53,499 nt of DNA. It comes from Pseudohongiella sp. (lineage in GTDB: Bacteria; Pseudomonadota; Gammaproteobacteria; Pseudomonadales; Pseudohongiellaceae). Below are positions 48,670 through 53,499 of the stretch, piece after piece. The position numbers and the translations under genes were made by a program. Position 1 is the first letter of the stretch, and each line of letters opens with the position of its first letter. Location of the stretch: assembly GCA_030696315.1 (NCBI GenBank), contig JAUYSM010000084.1:1-53499 (forward strand). The letters are read 5' to 3'. The notes beneath the pieces are model-generated. The model ran no database searches. It saw only the letters and a program-made list of their open reading frames with translations, and was not told the DNA's origin.

Positions 48670-49026
48670 TCAGGCAAACAGTTTGCTGCGAAATGCAAAA
48701 AAGACCGCACCCAACAGACACAAGGCACTCCAAAGATAGTCCATCTTTAACGGCTCCTTCAGATAAAACAAGGCAAATGGAACAAACACACTCAGCGTAA
48801 TGACTTCCTGCAATATTTTCAGTTGCCCAACCGACATAACGGTATACCCGATGCGGTTAGCAGGAACCTGGAACAGATACTCCAGCAGCGCAATGCCCCA
48901 GCTGATCAACGCGGCAATGATCCAAGGCTTGTGTGCCAGATCTTTAAGGTGCGCGTACCAAGCAAATGTCATAAAAATATTGCTGATGATAAGCAAGCCG
49001 ATTGTTATCGCAGCAGGATGAACCAT
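48670..49026 (-). CDS. DUF486 family membrane protein
   Basis: 118 residues from ATG 49026, which has GGGAG at good spacing. Four membrane segments are visible. Family blocks: SNIFMTFAWYAHLKDL, ALLEYLFQVPANRIGY, SVGQLKILQEVITLSVFVPFALFYLKEPLKMDY. DUF486 resembles small multidrug-resistance or EamA transporters and has no fixed function. It stands between the VIT1-like gene and the DUF3482 GTPase. Confidence 0.85.
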   Translation of the reverse strand: MVHPAAITIGLLIISNIFMTFAWYAHLKDLAHKPWIIAALISWGIALLEYLFQVPANRIGYTVMSVGQLKILQEVITLSVFVPFALFYLKEPLKMDYLWSALCLLGAVFFAFRSKLFA

Positions 49027-49076
49027 TACCAAGCTCCCGGCATGAGTGTTATCTGTTCAATTCACGAAGGTGGGCA

Positions 49077-50489
49077 TTATATGCGCAGCGTGGCCATGGA
49101 TTGCGTCAATTCTGCGCTCAGGGTGTTGATTGCTTTTTGCAAACGCTCGTCACCGAGCATATCGGCATTGTGATGTGACCACTGCGGATTTGCTCTGGCA
49201 AGACGCAACTCGGCAGGCAACTCAGAGTCATTGAGTACCGGGCGGACTGCCGTGGTTGCAGACGTTGCCTGCTGAGCCGCATGGCCGCGCCGTTCCAGTG
49301 CCAGAATTAATCCACACTGTCGCGCAGCCAGCACTCTGAGGATATTGTCATCAACTCTGAGGTTCTTTTCACCCGTCATCATGGCCATCAGATTACTACC
49401 GTAATGTCGCAGGGTTTGCAGTCCACCACCTAGCAGAGCACCCACTAATGTGGCCGCACCCAGCGTTAACCCGCCCGCGATCAAGTCAATGCCAACCCCT
49501 GCGGCGGCCCCGGCTGCGGCACCGCCACCAACACGCATGCCCAGATATTGCAACATGACAGGGTCAAACGGATCCTGCTGCCACTTGCCGTCAATTAATG
49601 GCAGCGCCGCGGTTTCAATATCATCCGGATAAAACCGATAAAGGCTTAGCAATCGCTCCACACATGCCTGTTCACGTTTAACTACGTCGTCATTTAATGC
49701 CTGTGCACCCAAGGCCAGTGCTTGCGGATCCAGCGTGGATACTCGTTGTCGACAGGCAGCGACACCCAGCAGTAATTCTGCTATCTGCTGCGCGGCTGCC
49801 TGCTGCCGTAGCCGGGTTTCCTCAGCGTGATTCTCGATCAAGGCATTCAAGACATCCGCATGGGAATCAAGCAAACCAGCGAGTTTACTGTACAGTAACC
49901 GCTCACCGTCTTCGGTGGGTGCCACAATGTCAAACCGCACAATTGCATGCAGACCCAGTCCTGCCAAGGCCTCGCGCCAGGCTGTTTCCCGGGCTGACGC
50001 ATCGGCGACAAAATTGAGCAAGGGCAGCAAAGGTACGCCGCACAAGCGTAGTATTTCAAGCTCATCGCGGTGTTTTGCCAGCACCGGATCCCGGCTATCA
50101 ATCACATAAAACGCGGCGTCACTCTTGAGCATCTGACGCAAGACTTTAGCTTCCTGCTCAAATTGTTCGCGGGCAGGTGCCGACGCCAGAAAGCGCTCTA
50201 TGCGCTGCGGCCCGTCTTCCCGGGATCCACTGACCAAAGCCTGTTGCTCAAGCAGGGCCAACAGCTCAATGGGCTCTTCGATTCCCGGCGTGTCATACAG
50301 CTCAACCAGCACACGTCCGTTGACCAGTAATCGTGCCGCTTCAACATGGCGAGTTGTGCCGGGGCGATCACTGACTTCACCAAAACGCGCATCACGAGTC
50401 AGCGTGCGCAACAACGATGTCTTCCCGGTATTGGTATGGCCAGCCACCGCAATATGAACAGGCTTGTCGATTCCCTGCAGCTTATTCAT
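49077..50489 (-). CDS. GTPase with DUF3482 domain
   Basis: 470 residues from ATG 50489. The GTP site is P-loop GHTNTGKTSLLRTL, then G2-G3 with DRPGTTRHVE and DTPGI. A glycine- and alanine-rich hydrophobic stretch (GGGAAAGAAAGVGIDLIAGGLTLGAATLVGALLGGG) in the middle suggests membrane contact. The C-terminal region is DUF3482. The gene overlaps the DUF2868 gene by four bases, and such pairs occur together in several proteobacteria, so a joint membrane-associated role is likely. The function is not known. Confidence 0.85.
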   Translation of the reverse strand: MNKLQGIDKPVHIAVAGHTNTGKTSLLRTLTRDARFGEVSDRPGTTRHVEAARLLVNGRVLVELYDTPGIEEPIELLALLEQQALVSGSREDGPQRIERFLASAPAREQFEQEAKVLRQMLKSDAAFYVIDSRDPVLAKHRDELEILRLCGVPLLPLLNFVADASARETAWREALAGLGLHAIVRFDIVAPTEDGERLLYSKLAGLLDSHADVLNALIENHAEETRLRQQAAAQQIAELLLGVAACRQRVSTLDPQALALGAQALNDDVVKREQACVERLLSLYRFYPDDIETAALPLIDGKWQQDPFDPVMLQYLGMRVGGGAAAGAAAGVGIDLIAGGLTLGAATLVGALLGGGLQTLRHYGSNLMAMMTGEKNLRVDDNILRVLAARQCGLILALERRGHAAQQATSATTAVRPVLNDSELPAELRLARANPQWSHHNADMLGDERLQKAINTLSAELTQSMATLRI

Positions 50490-51916
50490 GCATTTGCCTC
50501 CAGCCACAAACGAGCGTCTGCGTCTTCATCAAAAACCGACGAAGGCAATATTCCGAGTGTCTGCAAATGCTGTCGCCATAACTGGCGACGGCTGCCTGTA
50601 CCGCTGCCAGCCAACAAGACGGCAACGTGCAAGGCTCTACCCGATGCATCAGAAAGCCAGGACAATGACCCGCGATCAACGGTCTGAGCAGCATCGCACA
50701 CCAGTAACAAGGCACGAGGCGGCGCTTGATCAAGGAGCGCCAGACAATTGATGCGCTCCTGGCGATTGGCAACACGCTCATGATGAAAATCGCTGAAGGC
50801 GGCAGTAGGCCACACAATCTGATCACTCAATTCGAACGCAACAATGATGGCTGCGCCTTGCGCCGTGTTACAACGCTGCCCCGTGAAGGTCTTGCCGGGC
50901 ACGGTGGCTTGCTCAGGGTCGATGACACCCACTGCCTGATCGCTGGGCGACAATCGCGCGCTGAGTGCGTTCCAATCTGCATGATGCAGGTCCAGCCGAT
51001 AACGACTCATTCCCCGGGTCAAGCGCCAGGCGCTGAACAACAGTAACAACAAGCGTGGTAACAAGCCGTACACCAGCAGTGCCCCGCATAACCAACCCGC
51101 CCATGCTCTGCGCTCAGGCTGAGACTGTGTTGCCCAATCGCCACTCAGGGCGCCTGCGGCATTAACCATTGTTTCGCTTGGCATCGCGAACCCAAACTGA
51201 GCGGGCAGCCACCCAATACTTTGCACCAACGTGTTAAATAAAGACGCCGGCAAAATGGTGGTTTCCCAGACAAACACGTAGCTGCGCAACGAAAGCGCCA
51301 AGAGCAATCCAATTAATGCGCCAGCCGCCACACAGCTCCAGATACTGTGTGTCACCGCGGCCATCCACCATCGGCTGATTCCAATACGCGCGCTCAACCC
51401 TGCAAAAGACCGCGCCAGCAGCGCTGTCTTGTTGCCAGCAAAGCGGGAACTCAGCCAGAACCAGACCCGACCCATGGAAAGCTCGCCCGGCGTCATCCCC
51501 AGGCTCAGCATCCAGAACACGAGCATCAATACATTAAAACCCAACAAGGCACCCAGTGCCCAAAGCACGTTCACCGGCGCATCACTATTGCCCATGATGC
51601 CGAGAGCCGCAGACATTCCGCCAGCAAATGCCAGCACCCACATGACAATCAACAACAATCCAGAGCGCTGTCGCCAGACATGCAAGGCATCTTTGAGTCC
51701 AGCATGCTGTGAAAGCTTTTCTGCCCAAGCGAGCACACGCTGTTCCGGACTGCCTTGTTGTTGCCGGGCAAAACGCTCCGCATCCAACTGCGGTTGAGGG
51801 GCTAGCAACGCCAGATCAAGTCGCACTGATTCCGCCAGCCAACGGTCGCTGAATACAAAACGCCGATCTTTCAGCGAACTGGATGCTTGATTCAGTGACA
51901 CGTTTTCCTCCCCCAC
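50486..51916 (-). CDS. DUF2868 membrane protein
   Basis: 476 residues. The N-terminal region (to about 80) is soluble, with SPEQRVLAWAEKLSQHAGLKDALHVWRQRS. Four to five membrane segments span about 85-300, and a cytoplasmic C-terminal domain follows (about 310-476). That domain has the look of a degenerate nucleotide-binding fold, ending in FDEDADARLWLEANA. It precedes the DUF3482 GTPase with an ATGA overlap. DUF2868 has no assigned function; the fixed pairing with a GTPase suggests a membrane scaffold for it. Confidence 0.8.
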   Translation of the reverse strand: MGEENVSLNQASSSLKDRRFVFSDRWLAESVRLDLALLAPQPQLDAERFARQQQGSPEQRVLAWAEKLSQHAGLKDALHVWRQRSGLLLIVMWVLAFAGGMSAALGIMGNSDAPVNVLWALGALLGFNVLMLVFWMLSLGMTPGELSMGRVWFWLSSRFAGNKTALLARSFAGLSARIGISRWWMAAVTHSIWSCVAAGALIGLLLALSLRSYVFVWETTILPASLFNTLVQSIGWLPAQFGFAMPSETMVNAAGALSGDWATQSQPERRAWAGWLCGALLVYGLLPRLLLLLFSAWRLTRGMSRYRLDLHHADWNALSARLSPSDQAVGVIDPEQATVPGKTFTGQRCNTAQGAAIIVAFELSDQIVWPTAAFSDFHHERVANRQERINCLALLDQAPPRALLLVCDAAQTVDRGSLSWLSDASGRALHVAVLLAGSGTGSRRQLWRQHLQTLGILPSSVFDEDADARLWLEANA

Positions 51917-52063
51917 ACGCCTTGCATTATTGAGCCAGTCGGCATTCTAGCTGATCACGTCTGACGACAGTACACCGATTGCGTTAGACTCAGGGCATAA
52001 CCGCAGCCACATCGCATTGATGTACACTCGCACACTCTGTAAACGATGCAACAGGATAACATT

Positions 52064-53467
52064 ATGGCCACCATCACTTTTTACGGCGCCGCTCAGGAAG
52101 TCACCGGTTCCTGCTATCTGGTTGAATCCCCCGCATTGGGCAAGGTTCTGTTTGATTGTGGCATGCATCAGGGTGGGGATGCGGTAGACCGGGTTGGACA
52201 TGACACATTCCCGTTTGACCCAAGGGAAATTGACGCTGTTGTGTTATCTCACGGACATCTTGACCATTCCGGCATGCTGCCAAAGCTCGTGCATGACGGA
52301 TTCAAAGGCCCGATTTATTGCACGCAGGCAACACGCCAGTTGCTGAGAATTCTGCTGGAGGATGCCTACGGTTTGTACGAACGTGATCTGGAGCGCGACA
52401 ATCTTCGTCGTTTACGCAGTGGCCGCACGCCCATTGAAGCGGAATATACCATTCGTGATGTCGAACACGCGTTGCATCAATGTGTTCCACAACCCTACCA
52501 TGTGGCTTTTGACATCGGCTCCTCCGCGCGTGTGCGCTTTCTGGATGCCGGCCATATTCTGGGATCTGCGATCGTCGAGTTAACCCTGACCGAACGCGGC
52601 GAAGACAAGATCATGGTGTTCTCGGGCGACCTTGGTAACAACGACTCCGCGCTGATGAATGACGCCGAAACCCCAGACAAAGCCAATCTTGTGCTCATGG
52701 AAGGTACCTATGGCGATCGTAATCACCGCAACCATGACGAAACTGTCGACGAGTTACGTACTGTGCTACGCGAAACCTGGGCACGCGATGGCAATGTGCT
52801 CATTCCGGCCTTTGCCATCGGCCGCTCGCAAGAACTGATCTTTCATCTGGGCTGCCTGTACCACGCTGGTGAACTGGATAACTGGCAGATATTCCTCGAC
52901 AGCCCAATGGCAATAGAAGTCACCGAAATCTATGACCGCTGGTTGCATATCATGGACGATACTGACATCCGTTGCCTGACCGATTCAGGCCGAGAGTCAT
53001 TGCGGAGCTTCCTGCCGACCTTAAAACTGTGCCGCAGTGCCGAAGAGTCCATGGAAATCAATAAAGTCAAACAGGGTGCCATTATTATTGCTGGCAGTGG
53101 CATGTGCACGGGCGGTCGTATCCGTCATCACTTCAAGCATCGCATCTGGCGAGAAACCAGCACGGTCATTTTTATTGGCTTTCAGGCACAGGGGACGTTG
53201 GGACGCCTGTTGGTTGACGGCAAAAAAGAAATCAAAATGTTTGGCGAGGAATTTAAAGTACGCGCCCGCATAGAAACCATCGGGGGCTTGTCAGCGCATG
53301 CTGGACAAAGCGCACTGATTGACTGGGCAGCGAATTTTAAAGACAAACCCCGACTGTGCCTGGTGCATGGGGAAGCCACAGCTTTGGAAGCACTCTCTCA
53401 AAAACTGTGGTTGGACAAAGGTATTCGTTGCGACGTGCCAGCCTATGGCACCAGCTTTGTGTTCTGA
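52064..53467 (+). CDS. beta-CASP metallo-beta-lactamase-fold RNA-processing hydrolase
   Basis: 467 residues from ATG 52064 (AGGATAAC upstream). Metal-binding motif 2 is SHGHLDHSG, with further histidines in LDAGHILGSA and the Asp in VFSGDLGN. The beta-CASP domain (about 200-400) and the RNA-specificity C-terminus are seen in GSGMCTGGRIRHHFKHRIW, IFIGFQAQGTLGR and GLSAHAGQSALIDW. Relatives are CPSF73-like nucleases. Bacterial stand-alone members are inferred to act on RNA, but their targets are unknown. It is divergent from the DUF2868/DUF3482 operon. Confidence 0.88.
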   Translation: MATITFYGAAQEVTGSCYLVESPALGKVLFDCGMHQGGDAVDRVGHDTFPFDPREIDAVVLSHGHLDHSGMLPKLVHDGFKGPIYCTQATRQLLRILLEDAYGLYERDLERDNLRRLRSGRTPIEAEYTIRDVEHALHQCVPQPYHVAFDIGSSARVRFLDAGHILGSAIVELTLTERGEDKIMVFSGDLGNNDSALMNDAETPDKANLVLMEGTYGDRNHRNHDETVDELRTVLRETWARDGNVLIPAFAIGRSQELIFHLGCLYHAGELDNWQIFLDSPMAIEVTEIYDRWLHIMDDTDIRCLTDSGRESLRSFLPTLKLCRSAEESMEINKVKQGAIIIAGSGMCTGGRIRHHFKHRIWRETSTVIFIGFQAQGTLGRLLVDGKKEIKMFGEEFKVRARIETIGGLSAHAGQSALIDWAANFKDKPRLCLVHGEATALEALSQKLWLDKGIRCDVPAYGTSFVF

Positions 53468-53499
53468 TCGGCTCAACCCGGAAACGACACCAAGGCGTC

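Overview
The window looks like chromosomal DNA of a gammaproteobacterium, probably marine or otherwise aquatic. The reasons are a fused single-chain glycine decarboxylase, the pilT-yggS pair, the conserved nudF-yqiB-cpdA-parE block, a FimX-like protein, and a two-component pair resembling the proteobacterial dedicated sortase regulators. The genus cannot be read from the sequence. Coding density is high. I see no tRNA, rRNA, CRISPR array, transposase or prophage.

Region 1-8 kb: the start of a large Lhr-type helicase runs off the left edge behind a LexA-like box. It is followed by a DedA membrane protein, signal peptidase I and the glycine cleavage operon gcvT-gcvH-gcvP. Region 7-13.2 kb: pilT diverges from yggS, which is coupled to an exported serine hydrolase. 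Two small minus-strand genes and a FimX-like degenerate GGDEF/EAL protein follow. PilT and FimX both point to type IV pilus motility. Region 13.2-21.4 kb: parC, an exported delta-60 repeat protein, xthA, a Phd/VapC toxin-antitoxin pair with a repeat-rich operator, an exported SRPBCC protein, a YHS-domain protein and a DUF3667 membrane protein.

Region 21.4-27.4 kb: a NatAB-like ABC transporter, an 18-residue hydrophobic ORF with a strong ribosome binding site, then parE and the cpdA-yqiB-nudF block. Region 27.4-33.4 kb: an ECF sigma factor and its ChrR-type zinc anti-sigma are transcribed away from a five-gene translationally coupled operon (NTF2-like, SDR, DUF1365, CFA-synthase-like methyltransferase, exported protein). 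Two divergent promoters of identical layout (TGATCC, 16 bases, CGTA) sit between them. This reads as a complete singlet-oxygen or photo-oxidative stress module acting on membrane lipids.

Region 33.4-44.6 kb: DUF2889, the two-component pair, a glutathione S-transferase, a membrane diguanylate cyclase, DAHP synthase, thiC and tolC. Region 44.6-53.5 kb: ferrochelatase, a heme-site lipoprotein with a membrane partner, metY, two small membrane proteins, a DUF2868/DUF3482 GTPase pair and a beta-CASP metallo-hydrolase.

The most unusual signal is a family of nested palindromic intergenic elements near 27.5, 38.1-38.3, 39.5-39.65 and 39.65-39.82 kb. Each has a conserved asymmetric core (TGAGCGA ... 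GAGGAA) inside near-perfect arms of about 18-21 bp whose sequence differs at every locus. All four lie in the same orientation relative to the gene whose 3' end they follow. At the diguanylate cyclase/aroG junction, the outermost arms are inverted copies of the last codons of the two flanking genes.
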